The translations under genes and the position numbers were made by a program. A DNA stretch of 64,000 nt from positions 36,772 to 100,771 of the forward strand of contig JBCCIS010000015.1 of NCBI GenBank assembly GCA_039028155.1. The letters run 5' to 3'. The notes under the pieces are model-generated. The model did no database searches. It was not told where the DNA came from and saw only the letters and a program-made list of their open reading frames with translations. Position 1 is the stretch's first letter, and every line of letters begins with the position of its first letter. The DNA comes from Pseudomonadota bacterium (lineage in GTDB: Bacteria; Pseudomonadota; Alphaproteobacteria; SP197). Shown here in pieces: positions 52,324 through 61,029 of the stretch.

Positions 52324-53502
52324 ATGGACGACAACGATCATAGAGCCATCGCCAACCGCATGGACCTGTTCCACCAGCAGGAGGAAGGTCCGGGCATGGT
52401 GTTCTGGCACCCCCGCGGCTTCGTGCTTTACCGCATCATCGAGGATTACATCCGCGGGCGCATGAAGCAGGCGGGCTTCCGCGAGATCCGCACGCCGCAG
52501 CTTCTGGCGCGCGACCTATGGGAGAAGAGCGGCCATTGGGAGAAGTTCGCCAACAACATGTTCGTTATCGATGACGACGACGAACGGGCCCACGCGCTGA
52601 AACCGATGAGCTGTCCGGCGCACGTCCAGGTGTTCAACAAACGGGTGCGCTCGTTCCGCGACCTTCCCTTGCGGCTTGCCGAGTTCGGCGCCTGCCACCG
52701 CAACGAGCCGTCCGGCGCGCTCTACGGGCTGATGCGCACACGCTCGTTTGTGCAGGACGACGCGCACATCTTCTGCGCGCCCGACCAGATCGAGGCCGAG
52801 GTCGCGCGGTTCTGCCGCATGCTGTTCGCGATCTATGACGATTTCGGCTTCCGCGAGATCGTGGTGGCGTTCTCGACACGGCCTGACAAACGCGCGGGAT
52901 CGGACGATGCCTGGGACCGCGCCGAAGCCGCCCTGGAAGCGGCGGCCCGGGCGGCCGAGCTCGACTACCGGATCGATCCCGGCGAAGGCGCGTTCTATGG
53001 CCCGAAGCTGGACTTTCACCTGCGCGACAGTCACGGCCGCGACTGGCAGTGCGGTACCGTGCAGCTTGACCTGGTGCTGCCCGAGCGGCTCGACGCCAAC
53101 TACATCGACAGCGATGGACAGCGCGCACGCCCGGTGATGATTCACCATGCCGTGTTGGGCAGCATCGAACGTTTCATCGGCATGCTGCTGGAACACCACG
53201 GCGGCGACCTGCCCTTGTGGTTGGCGCCCGATCAGGTGGTTGTCGCCAACATCACCGACGCTTCCCTGGACTACGCCCGCGACGTCGCGAGCGGCCTTGA
53301 GGCCGACGGGTTACGCGTCGCGCTCGACCTCAGGTCCGACCGCATCGCCAAGAAGATCATCGACGCACGCACCATGGGCATCCCCGTCTTGGCCGCCGTC
53401 GGTGAACGGGAAGCGCGCGACAACACGGTGTCGTTGCGCCGGCGCGACGGCAGCCAGCAGGTCGTCGCGCTTGGCGATGCGGCGGACGTTCTGACGCCAT
53501 GA
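52324..53502 (+). CDS. threonyl-tRNA synthetase core, lacking TGS and editing domains
   Basis: 392 residues, against about 640 for a full ThrRS. The protein starts where the catalytic domain begins (DLFHQQEEGPGMVFWHPRG in parts) and lacks the N-terminal TGS and editing domains. Class II catalytic core with zinc ligands C97 (KPMSCPAH), H148 (DDAHIFC) and H274 (MIHHAVLGS), FYGPKLDF and ERF motif 3. The anticodon domain follows from about residue 300 (WLAPDQVVVANI). The residue after H274 is His where E. coli has Arg. It is under the thr attenuator and 63 bases before the MFS gene. Probably a second, regulated or inhibitor-tolerant copy; a free-standing trans role is possible. Confidence 0.9.
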   Translation: MDDNDHRAIANRMDLFHQQEEGPGMVFWHPRGFVLYRIIEDYIRGRMKQAGFREIRTPQLLARDLWEKSGHWEKFANNMFVIDDDDERAHALKPMSCPAHVQVFNKRVRSFRDLPLRLAEFGACHRNEPSGALYGLMRTRSFVQDDAHIFCAPDQIEAEVARFCRMLFAIYDDFGFREIVVAFSTRPDKRAGSDDAWDRAEAALEAAARAAELDYRIDPGEGAFYGPKLDFHLRDSHGRDWQCGTVQLDLVLPERLDANYIDSDGQRARPVMIHHAVLGSIERFIGMLLEHHGGDLPLWLAPDQVVVANITDASLDYARDVASGLEADGLRVALDLRSDRIAKKIIDARTMGIPVLAAVGEREARDNTVSLRRRDGSQQVVALGDAADVLTP

Positions 53503-53565
53503 TGCGGCGCGTCTTTGCGTGATACCCGCCGTCGCGTAGAGTGACTGCCTTGCTTGGGGGGATTC

Positions 53566-55092
53566 ATGGACGATCGTTACGCGAAGAAGTGGCGGGCGCT
53601 GGTCGGCATCAGCCTGCTGTCGTTCATCGTTTTCATGGACTACGGCATCGTCAACACGATCCTGCCGGGCATCCAGGCCGATCTCCTGGCAAGCGTCGGC
53701 CAACTGCAATGGGTCATGAACGTCTTCTTCATGACGCTGGCCATGTTCATGGTGACCATGGGGCGTCTGGGCGACATCTATGGCCGCCGGCGCGTGCTCT
53801 ACATCGGTACGGCGATCTTCGGCGTCGCCTCGGCTGTGTGCGGCGCGGCGCCGAACCCTGAGATCCTGATCGCCGCGCGCGCGGTGCAGGGCACAACCGC
53901 CGCCGTCGGCCTTGCCTGCGCCGCGTCGCTGGTGACCCACGCCTTTCCAGAGGAAGAAAGCGGCCGGGCGATGGGTTTCTTCATGAGCATCACTGCCGTC
54001 GGCATGGCGATCGGCCCGGTCATCGGCGGCTTCTTTCTGTCGTTCCTGTCGTGGCGCTGGGCGTTCTACGTCAACATTCCCGTTATCATCGCCGGTTTTC
54101 TGGTCTGCCGGGGCGCGGTTCCGGAAACGCCGCGCCTAGTCGCCGAGAAGATCGACGTGTGGGGCCTTGCGTTCCTGATACCGGGCATCGGCGTGATGGT
54201 GCTGGCCATCATGCAGGGCAACACCTGGGGCTGGGGTTCGGGCGTGATGATCGCGCTCTATGCCGCGACGCTCGTCTGCCTCGTCGGTTTCGTCGTCGCA
54301 GAGCAGCGGGTCGCCTCACCGATCGTCGACTTCAAGCTATTCCGCCACCCCTGGTTCATCAGTTCGGTGTTCGCCGGACTGGGGCTGGGCGGCTTCATCG
54401 GGATCGGTACGTTCATGCCGGCGCTCTATCTGATCAACATCCAGGGTATGCCCGCCTATGCCGCCGGCCTGATGCTGATGCCGATCACGCTTCTGGTCAT
54501 GATCATCCCGCCGGCGATCGGCAAGCTGGTCGATGCGCGCGGGCCCATGGGGTTCGTGATACTGGGCGCGGTGATCCTGGTGATCTCGGCCTGCGTCCAG
54601 ATCTTCTATCTGCCGGCGTCGCCGGTATGGTTCATTTTGACCGGTCTTATCCTGTTCGGCCTGGGCTGGGGTTTTCAGCAGGCCTCCACAGCGGTCGCGG
54701 CGACCAGTGCGCTGCCGCCGGAATCGGCCGGCCTGGCGCTGGGTTCTCTGTGGACGTTCTGGAACATCGCCTCGTCGATCACGCTCGCGGTCGGCGGCAT
54801 GATCCTGCGCATCCTCGACCAGTCGCGTCTGGACGCGTCGCTGGCGGCTAACAACATCACGCTCAGCGACCATGAGAAACACGTGATCCGCAGCCTGTTG
54901 TCGGATCCAAGCCGCGCCGAGCAGACGCTTGGCGAACTACCCGCAAAACTGTCGACCGAGATCGCACCCCTGTTCCACGACAGTTTCATGGACGGCTATA
55001 GCGGCGCCATGACCTTCCTGGCAATTTGGTGCGCCGTCTGTCTGATCGGCTGCGTCCTGACCGCGATGCGCGGTAAGAAGCCCGTGAGTTGA
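53566..55092 (+). CDS. DHA2-family MFS drug exporter (EmrB/QacA-like)
   Basis: 508 residues with about 14 membrane helices. Proton-coupled multidrug exporter family. The motif GRLGDIYGRRRVLYIG (motif A), LQWVMNVFFMTLAMFMV and GPVIGGFF (motif C region) fit DHA2. GGGGGGA lies before the ATG. It is between the two attenuator-controlled synthetases and can be transcribed with thrS. Substrate unknown; I infer an inhibitor of a synthetase as a possibility. Confidence 0.88.
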   Translation: MDDRYAKKWRALVGISLLSFIVFMDYGIVNTILPGIQADLLASVGQLQWVMNVFFMTLAMFMVTMGRLGDIYGRRRVLYIGTAIFGVASAVCGAAPNPEILIAARAVQGTTAAVGLACAASLVTHAFPEEESGRAMGFFMSITAVGMAIGPVIGGFFLSFLSWRWAFYVNIPVIIAGFLVCRGAVPETPRLVAEKIDVWGLAFLIPGIGVMVLAIMQGNTWGWGSGVMIALYAATLVCLVGFVVAEQRVASPIVDFKLFRHPWFISSVFAGLGLGGFIGIGTFMPALYLINIQGMPAYAAGLMLMPITLLVMIIPPAIGKLVDARGPMGFVILGAVILVISACVQIFYLPASPVWFILTGLILFGLGWGFQQASTAVAATSALPPESAGLALGSLWTFWNIASSITLAVGGMILRILDQSRLDASLAANNITLSDHEKHVIRSLLSDPSRAEQTLGELPAKLSTEIAPLFHDSFMDGYSGAMTFLAIWCAVCLIGCVLTAMRGKKPVS

Positions 55093-55117
55093 CGCGACGG
55101 CTAGAAAGACCTACACA
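55089..55117 (+). promoter_or_regulatory. putative promoter of met leader
   Basis: TTGACG at 55089-55094 overlaps the MFS stop codon. After 17 bases comes TACACA at 55112-55117, then exactly six bases to the leader ATG at 55124. The -10 matches only three of six consensus bases. No Shine-Dalgarno sequence is seen, so a leaderless leader peptide is likely, as at 52143. Prediction by eye. Confidence 0.45.
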
Positions 55118-55123
55118 AACGCC

Positions 55124-55204
55124 ATGTTAAACCACGTTGTCACAGCTTCGTTGAAAACGATGCCGCGCATGTTCCATGGGGCGGCTTCCTTCGTTATGTC
55201 CTGA
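55124..55204 (+). CDS. met leader peptide
   Basis: 26-codon frame, ATG 55124 to TGA 55202-55204. Besides the start, it has Met codons 13 (55160), 16 (55169) and 25 (55196), dense for so short a peptide. It ends in Phe-Val-Met-Ser. It is placed, like the thr leader, between a promoter-like element and an intrinsic terminator upstream of the cognate synthetase gene. It would make ribosomes stall when Met-tRNA is uncharged. Confidence 0.75.
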   Translation: MLNHVVTASLKTMPRMFHGAASFVMS

Positions 55205-55261
55205 CGACACCAACCATCACCTGACCGAATGACAAGCCGCCTCCCTCGTGAGGCGTTTTTT
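55178..55261 (+). promoter_or_regulatory. methionine attenuator: antiterminator and terminator
   Basis: The terminator is CGCCTC 55238-55243 with GAGGCG 55250-55255 and six T at 55256-55261. The antiterminator is GGGGCGGCT 55178-55186, inside the leader reading frame after Met codon 16, pairing with AGCCGCCTC 55235-55243 (nine pairs, one G-U). Pairing of the second blocks the first. A ribosome held at codon 13 or 16 would favour read-through to the MetRS ATG at 55305. Confidence 0.8.
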
Positions 55262-55304
55262 GTATGTGGACTCCGCCTCGCGGGATGGCGCAGCGGAGAC
55301 CACC

Positions 55305-56870
55305 ATGAATTACGTTACAGACACGCGACAACGACCGTCCTGGTACATCACGACGGCGATCCCCTATGTCAACGCGGCACCGCATATCGGTTTCGCGCTG
55401 GAGCTGGTGCAGGCCGACTGCCTGGCGCGCTTTCACCAGGCCGCCGGTTACGACGTTCGCTTCCAGACCGGTAGCGACGAGAACAGCCTGAAGAACGTTG
55501 TCGCTGCCCAGAAGGCCGGGGTGCCGACACGCCAGCTTGTCGCCGACAACGCGCAGCTCTTCGTGCGCCTGGGCAACGCGCTCAACACGCGCGCCGACGG
55601 TTTCATCCGCACCAGCGCCGATGCGCGCCATCGCCTGGGTGTCGAGAAACTGTGGCGCGCCGCCGATGCGCGCGGCGATATCTATAAGAAGTCGTACCAG
55701 GGGCTTTACTGCGTCGGCTGCGAGCAGTTCTACCGGCCCGATGACCTCGTCGACGGCCGATGTCCGGAACACGGCACCGAGCCGGAGGAAGTCGCAGAGG
55801 AGAACTACTTCTTCCGGCTTTCGCGCTATCGCAATACGTTGCTTGATCTGATCACCAGAGGCGAACTCGCGATCGAACCGGCCGGCCGCCGCAACGAGGT
55901 GCTGCGCTGGTTGGAAGACGGGCTTGAGGATTTCTCGATCTCGCGGTCGAGCGCGCGGGCCCATGGCTGGGGTCTGCCGGTGCCGGACGATCCCGACCAG
56001 GTCATCTATGTCTGGTTCGATGCCCTCGGCAACTACGTCACCGCGCTCGACTACGATATCGAAGGCGGCCTCTATCAACGCTATTGGACGGGTGCGGAAC
56101 GGCGCAGCCATGTGGTCGGCAAGGGTATCACCCGGTTCCATGCGATCTATTGGCCCGCCATGCTGCTGTCGGCTGGCCTGCCGCTGCCCGACCGCATCCT
56201 GGTCCACGGCTATGTCACGGTCGAAGGCGACAAGATCGGCAAGTCGACGGGCAACGCGGTCGATCCGCTTCCCGTCATTGCCGCCCATGGCGCGGACGCG
56301 CTGCGCTATTACCTGCTGCGCCACATCCGCACCGCTGAGGACGGCGACTTCAGCAACGAGCGCCTGGCGCAAGCCTATGACACCGAGCTTGCCGGCCAGT
56401 TCGGTAACCTCGCCAACCGCGTCTTGAGTCTGATCGAACGCTACGCCGGCGGCGTCGTACCCGCACGCGACGACGGGGCCGATCCGACGGCGCTCAGCCG
56501 GGCAACAGAGGCGCTGCCTGACATTGTGGCGGGCCATGTCGATCGCTTCGCGCTCAACGAGGCACTGGCCGCGATCTGGGACGTGATCGGCGAGGCCAAT
56601 CGCCATGTCGCGGCGAGCGAACCGTGGTCGCTGGCCAAGCAGATCGCAGCATCGGAGGACGGCGCTGCGGCCGGCTCGCTTCAGCGCGACCTCGACACGT
56701 GCCTGCACGATCTCGCCGCCGCCCTTGATGTCATCGCACGCGCCTGCTGGCCATTCCTGCCGGAAGCATCGGAGAAACTGCTGGGACAGCTCGGCCTGAC
56801 CTCGGCCGCCGACCGCCGCCCTCTAACAGGCCGGCGGGTCAGAACCGGCGCCGTTCTATTTCCACGCTGA
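55305..56870 (+). CDS. methionyl-tRNA synthetase, second-type copy
   Basis: 521 residues. Class I synthetase: the HIGH motif is PHIGFAL (27-30), and the KMSKS motif is KIGKS (310-314), which differs at Met and Ser. A single zinc knuckle is seen: C136VGC139 and C153PEH156, where the fourth ligand is His. There is no C-terminal tRNA-binding domain. GGAG precedes ATG 55305. It is under the met attenuator. This layout fits a MetRS2-like duplicate; such copies in Gram-positive bacteria resist MetRS inhibitors. Confidence 0.92.
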   Translation: MNYVTDTRQRPSWYITTAIPYVNAAPHIGFALELVQADCLARFHQAAGYDVRFQTGSDENSLKNVVAAQKAGVPTRQLVADNAQLFVRLGNALNTRADGFIRTSADARHRLGVEKLWRAADARGDIYKKSYQGLYCVGCEQFYRPDDLVDGRCPEHGTEPEEVAEENYFFRLSRYRNTLLDLITRGELAIEPAGRRNEVLRWLEDGLEDFSISRSSARAHGWGLPVPDDPDQVIYVWFDALGNYVTALDYDIEGGLYQRYWTGAERRSHVVGKGITRFHAIYWPAMLLSAGLPLPDRILVHGYVTVEGDKIGKSTGNAVDPLPVIAAHGADALRYYLLRHIRTAEDGDFSNERLAQAYDTELAGQFGNLANRVLSLIERYAGGVVPARDDGADPTALSRATEALPDIVAGHVDRFALNEALAAIWDVIGEANRHVAASEPWSLAKQIAASEDGAAAGSLQRDLDTCLHDLAAALDVIARACWPFLPEASEKLLGQLGLTSAADRRPLTGRRVRTGAVLFPR

Positions 56871-57686
56871 TCAGTGCGCCGTACCTGCCGGATGGAAGGG
56901 GTCGGCCGCCATCCACTCGTTTGCGAGTTGCTGGGCTTCGGCCAGTTGGTCGGACGACATTTCGGTCAGCACGATATCGCGGTTGTGGGCGGCGACCGTG
57001 TCACCCTGGGCGGCGGCAAGGCCGAACCACAGGAAGGCGCGCGCGAGATTCCGCTCCATACCGGCGCCGTCATAGTACATGACCGCCAGGCGGTGCTGCG
57101 CGCCGGCATGACCCTGTTCGGCGGCGCGGCGGAACCACGTCGCGGCGATCGTGTCGTCCTGCGCCACGCCGCGTCCCATGTAGTGCATGTTGCCCAAATT
57201 GAACTGCGCCTTGACGTTGCCTTGCCACGCTGCTTCCGAGAACCAGGTGACGGCGGCCGCATAGTCGAGTGGCACGCCCTCGCCTTTGACGTACATAGTG
57301 CCAAGGTCGAACTGGGCGACGTGGAAACCCTGTTGGGCGGCACGGCCAATCCACTTCGCGGCTTCGCCATGGTCCTGGGCGACACCCACGCCGGTGTAGT
57401 ACATGACACCGATGTTGTACTGCGACATGAAGTGGCCGCCTTCGGCCGCGCGCGCGAACCACTGTGCTGCGCTTTCCACATCGCGCGGTACACCTAGGCC
57501 ATCGAAATAGAGCGCGCCGACGTTGTATTGCGCCTGGGTCAGGCCTTGTTCGGCGAGCGGCATCCAGGCCGCCATGGCGCCCGCGTAGTCGCCACGTTCG
57601 TAGGCAGTGGTGCCGTCCTGGAGCGTGGCCTGTGCCGGCGCCGCCAGCAGCACGGTCACAACACATAACAAGGCCAGATATCGCAT
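56871..57686 (-). CDS. exported Sel1-repeat protein
   Basis: 271 residues from ATG 57686 (GGAGG upstream). Signal peptide (MRYLALLCVVTVLLAAPAQA), then a TPR-like start (YERGDYAGAMAAWMPLAEQG) and about six Sel1 repeats of the type AAQWFARAAEGGHFMSQYNIG. Solenoid for protein contacts in the periplasm; partner unknown. Same family as 22923-23498. Convergent with the MetRS gene, adjoining it by one base. Confidence 0.83.
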   Translation of the reverse strand: MRYLALLCVVTVLLAAPAQATLQDGTTAYERGDYAGAMAAWMPLAEQGLTQAQYNVGALYFDGLGVPRDVESAAQWFARAAEGGHFMSQYNIGVMYYTGVGVAQDHGEAAKWIGRAAQQGFHVAQFDLGTMYVKGEGVPLDYAAAVTWFSEAAWQGNVKAQFNLGNMHYMGRGVAQDDTIAATWFRRAAEQGHAGAQHRLAVMYYDGAGMERNLARAFLWFGLAAAQGDTVAAHNRDIVLTEMSSDQLAEAQQLANEWMAADPFHPAGTAH

Positions 57687-57927
57687 GCCCGCCTCCACCA
57701 TGACAGCAAGCCTACGCCCGACCGTCGCAAGCGCCGGTAACAGCCGTCACTGATTTGACATCAGCCTACGCGAAATGCGGCGCCTAGCTTAGACAACGAT
57801 ATATGACAGACACATCTGAAACCCGCATCAATCCGCCAAAAACGTAAGAGGCGTTGGGCGCCGTCCACATGTCCTGACGTCGCAATACCGCAATCGAATT
57901 GTCATGTAACTCGGACACGGTTCGAGC

Positions 57928-58326
57928 CTAGTGCGCCATTGGGCAGCTCTCAGGCACCGCGTTCTCGCGCAAGCAGTTCAGATAAAGGATGCGTTCGCGC
58001 TCACCAATGCTCAGGAGTTCGTCGATGACGGAACCGCCGCCTGATCCGCCGGCGTCAGAGTTTCCGCGCAAGAGTTCCGATACGAACTTGTCATCGGCCT
58101 TCTGATCGGCTTCGTCTCGACATATGGCAATCGAGTCAATCATCTGTTGGTCAGGAGCTCCCGACGCATCGAGTGGCGCACCGGTCGTCGCATCACAACC
58201 GTAGACCGCTTCGACCGGCGTACCCTTCAGTGTGAGTGGTTCTTCCGCGCAGGCTGAAACCGCGACGACAGAAGCAACAACGGCGGCATATCGCCACACC
58301 CGCTCAAGTGCTGTTCTGACCCTCAC
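57928..58326 (-). CDS. hypothetical lipoprotein
   Basis: 132 residues. The N-terminus ends VVASVVAVSAC, a lipobox-like site with Cys at about 26, so it is probably lipidated in the inner or outer membrane. The rest has four Cys (YGCDAT, AICRDE, NCLREN, ESCPMA) and a Gly/Ser linker. No family recognised. It is just downstream of the Cys-rich gene at 58334-58705 on the same strand (seven bases). Confidence 0.6.
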   Translation of the reverse strand: MRVRTALERVWRYAAVVASVVAVSACAEEPLTLKGTPVEAVYGCDATTGAPLDASGAPDQQMIDSIAICRDEADQKADDKFVSELLRGNSDAGGSGGGSVIDELLSIGERERILYLNCLRENAVPESCPMAH

Positions 58327-58333
58327 CGCGGTA

Positions 58334-58705
58334 TTACGGCGTCGTCACGCATTGGCCGAGCATGATCGTGTTGTAGCCGGCGTCCCAACGCGAGCTGTTG
58401 AGTTCAAAGGGCGCGTTGCAGGCGGCATAGCCGATCTGGTTGTCGCATGACGACAGATTGACGATCGCGTCGGCCTCGATCGAGACCAGTTCGAAGGTGT
58501 CGCTTTGGCAACTGCCCAGCGACCCTTCGCCGTAACAACAGGCATAGGCGTTGATGTCACGATCGCAGGTGTTCTGCAGGCTGACGTTTCGGGTATGGCC
58601 GTGCAGCTCAATGCACTCGGTCGCGAACTCATCACCGGCCGCGGTCGACCAGGGCAGTGGAACCAAAAGCGCGCCGATCAGGGCGGCGCCAAAAAGGGTT
58701 CTCAT
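58334..58705 (-). CDS. Cys-rich secreted protein
   Basis: 123 residues from ATG 58705 (GGAGG upstream). Signal peptide to about TAA-GDE. The mature part has eight Cys (ATECIE, NTCDRD, YACCYG, GSCQSD, SSCDNQ, AACNAP, GQCVTT). The order C…C…CC…C…C…C…C with aromatic/Asn residues between resembles small extracellular beta domains with stacked disulfides. No family certain. It may be cotranscribed with the lipoprotein gene. Confidence 0.6.
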   Translation of the reverse strand: MRTLFGAALIGALLVPLPWSTAAGDEFATECIELHGHTRNVSLQNTCDRDINAYACCYGEGSLGSCQSDTFELVSIEADAIVNLSSCDNQIGYAACNAPFELNSSRWDAGYNTIMLGQCVTTP

Positions 58706-58887
58706 GTGACCTCCGTCAGGTCTTGCGCCGCACGCGCTCGCGTTGCAGCGCCACGACATCACGGGCGCCCTTCATTGAATGTGGTCACCATAACACCGTA
58801 TCGGCCGCGGCGGGGTTATGACCGTCACATTTTCGCGGGTGTGGTTAACGGCGGCTTAAGCGCTGATTTAGAAGCAGAATCCTGGGT

Positions 58888-59253
58888 CTAGCCCTGATTC
58901 AAGCCGAGTTCGCGTTGCCTTTTCTTGGTCAGGTTCAAGGACGCCAGGCGGTGGGATTCGGTGAGATAGTCCTTGAGCTCGTCGTCGGTGAGGCCGGGTT
59001 CGGCGTAGTGCTGGATCCAGCTCATGCCGCGCGAGGCAAGATAGGGGGCGGGCCTCAAGCCCGGCTGCTGCTTCAGCATTTCATACGCGATCTTGGAGAC
59101 CTTGAAGGTGAAACGCGCTCCGTCGCCGTCGTCCCAGCCGCCGATGGCGAAGACCTTCTCGCCGACCTTCCAGACGTCGGAGCCGCCCCATTGGACGACA
59201 TGGCTGGTCGCCGGCAAGGAGGCGCAGAACGCGTTGAACTCGTCATACGTCAT
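58888..59253 (-). CDS. MmcQ/YjbR family protein
   Basis: 121 residues. Small DNA-binding-like fold (double-wing) of unknown function. Diagnostic: MTYDEFNAFCASLPATSH, VVQWGGSDVWKVGEKVFAI in parts, KVSKIAYEML, and YLASRGMSWIQHY with LTDDELKDYLTESHRLA in parts. It follows the MBL gene by 29 bases on the same strand. Confidence 0.85.
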   Translation of the reverse strand: MTYDEFNAFCASLPATSHVVQWGGSDVWKVGEKVFAIGGWDDGDGARFTFKVSKIAYEMLKQQPGLRPAPYLASRGMSWIQHYAEPGLTDDELKDYLTESHRLASLNLTKKRQRELGLNQG

Positions 59254-59282
59254 GACCGTGTCGCCCCCTCTTCACGCGTGGC

Positions 59283-60200
59283 CTATTGGTTGCCGCGCGC
59301 CTTCAGCTCCGCATCCACCGCTTCCATGTTCTGTTCCAGGAGATCGGGGATGGCGGCGACCGGCGGATGATCGGGGTAGCGTTCGTTCATGGTGTCGACG
59401 ATGGTCTGACGTTCCTTGTAGCTCAACACACGGTCGGTGTTGGCGGCGGCGACCAGCGAAACGAAATCCTCGAGATAGGTCCGCTGTGCCGGAACAAGAT
59501 CGCCGAGCGCGCCAGGTTCGCCGTGGCCGGGATAGACCATGACATCGGCATCGAAGGTTTCGGCCAGCCAGTCGAGCTGATTGATCCAGTCGAGCACGTG
59601 CCCGTCGAGCAAGAACGGCGTACGCCCGACCGCAAAGAGGTCGCCGGCGATCAGCATGCGCCGCGAAGCCTCGTAATAGAGCGTCATGGTGACGGATTCG
59701 CCGTGACCGAGCTCGTAGATCTCGAACGTGAAATCGCCCAACGTCAGCGTGTCGCCGTCGGCGACGAACTGGTCGATCGTCAGAGGCTCCGACGAACTGT
59801 CATCGGGATAGAGCTCGCGCGTCAGGGCAAGGTAACCCATGGTGTCGTTGGCGAGTTCGTCGGCGGTCGCCCGGGAACCGATGATCGGCGCGCCGAATGC
59901 CTGGCGCAAGACGTTGATGCCGGAGACATGATCGGGATGGGGATGGGTGATCAAGACGCCGGCGACACGGTCGGCGCGGTCGCCGACCAGCTCCGCGACA
60001 GCCTCGGCAAGCGACTCCAGCCGCTGGCTATCGACAACGACAATGGTCTCACCGTCGTCGAAGACATAGGTGTTGACCTCGCCGTCGCCCTTTACCGCAA
60101 AGCGGTTGGTCAGCATCATGGCGCTGTCGGCCACGGCGGACAGCAACGGCACCGGCGTCAGCAAGGTGAGAAGAAGAACCACAAGGCAGCGCTTGGACAT
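59283..60200 (-). CDS. exported MBL-fold hydrolase
   Basis: 305 residues with a signal peptide (MSKRCLVVLLLTLLTPVPLL, then SAVAD). Metallo-beta-lactamase fold: metal motif HPHPDH (about residues 85-90), GHGES (His), AGDLFAV (Asp) and YPGHGEPG (His). Its order matches the secreted beta-lactamase-like or QPS-type thiol-ester hydrolases; the substrate is unknown. No adjacent efflux gene. Confidence 0.85.
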   Translation of the reverse strand: MSKRCLVVLLLTLLTPVPLLSAVADSAMMLTNRFAVKGDGEVNTYVFDDGETIVVVDSQRLESLAEAVAELVGDRADRVAGVLITHPHPDHVSGINVLRQAFGAPIIGSRATADELANDTMGYLALTRELYPDDSSSEPLTIDQFVADGDTLTLGDFTFEIYELGHGESVTMTLYYEASRRMLIAGDLFAVGRTPFLLDGHVLDWINQLDWLAETFDADVMVYPGHGEPGALGDLVPAQRTYLEDFVSLVAAANTDRVLSYKERQTIVDTMNERYPDHPPVAAIPDLLEQNMEAVDAELKARGNQ

Positions 60201-60366
60201 GGGCCGCTCAATCCCATTCTGTCATCGAAAGACCTTTTTTCCTGGCCAGCTTCTCTGGCCACGATAGCCGACCCGTTCTCCGCGTGCATTGTGTCGATCC
60301 GATGTCACGCGCCGGCCGCATGGCGAGCGTGTGGCATTGCAGCCAACTTGTCCAAGGGGAAAGACC

Positions 60367-60993
60367 ATGACGAAAATGACGGCGTTACTGGCGGGCGCGT
60401 TGGCCATGGTGGTCTCGGCATGGGCGGCGCCGGACGCCATCGCCGATGAGGAAGCCGCCAACTATACCCACGTTGTCGCCAGTCCGTGGGGACGCTGTTA
60501 CGTCCGTTCGGTCCCGGCCAGCGGCTACGGCAGCGAGGGCACCACCGAGGTTTTTGTGGTCGGCGACATGGATCAGCCCGACCGCAAGGTCGCGACCTAT
60601 GATTTTTTCAGCCTGAGCTTTTATCTGTCGTGCAACGTCATGGGCGACGACGGCGTTCCGGACGTCGCGATGGTTGGCCTGGGCCCATGGGCGCGCGGCC
60701 ATGCGCCGAACGACGAAACGGTCGCGTTGGCGTTGTTCTATGGCGGCAAGGAGGTCGCGCGCTATTCGACACTGGACATCGCCGGCGACAATCCCGATGC
60801 CGTCGACTGCTCGGTCTCGCATTACCAGGTCCTGGGCCCGATCTACGGCTACGTCCGCGATGGCGACGAGCGCACGGTCTTTCAGCTCACCACCCTGGAC
60901 GGGCGCACGCTGTCATTCGACGCGGTCACCGGCGAGCTTGTGGATAGCCAGGAGGGCAATCCACCCGGTTTCGGTTACGGTGCCTGCCCCTGA
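60367..60993 (+). CDS. hypothetical secreted protein, paralogue A
   Basis: 208 residues from ATG 60367 (AAGGGGAAAG upstream). Signal peptide to about AIADEEAANY. It is a paralogue of the gene at 61210-61836, which has the same length. Shared are EAANYTHVV, WGRCYVRSVP, VATYDFFS, GLGPWARGHAPN, ARYSTLDIAGDNP and VSHYQVL. Three Cys (RCYVR, LSCNVM, VDCSVS) plus the final ACP. No domain known. Function unknown. Confidence 0.65.
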   Translation: MTKMTALLAGALAMVVSAWAAPDAIADEEAANYTHVVASPWGRCYVRSVPASGYGSEGTTEVFVVGDMDQPDRKVATYDFFSLSFYLSCNVMGDDGVPDVAMVGLGPWARGHAPNDETVALALFYGGKEVARYSTLDIAGDNPDAVDCSVSHYQVLGPIYGYVRDGDERTVFQLTTLDGRTLSFDAVTGELVDSQEGNPPGFGYGACP

Positions 60994-61029
60994 TGCGCTA
61001 GGGAATCTCTTGGCATGACGGAGTCGATA

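Noticed and set aside
55194..56708. 504-codon minus-strand frame over the MetRS gene
   Set aside because: MetRS motifs are on the plus strand; this frame has no domain pattern.
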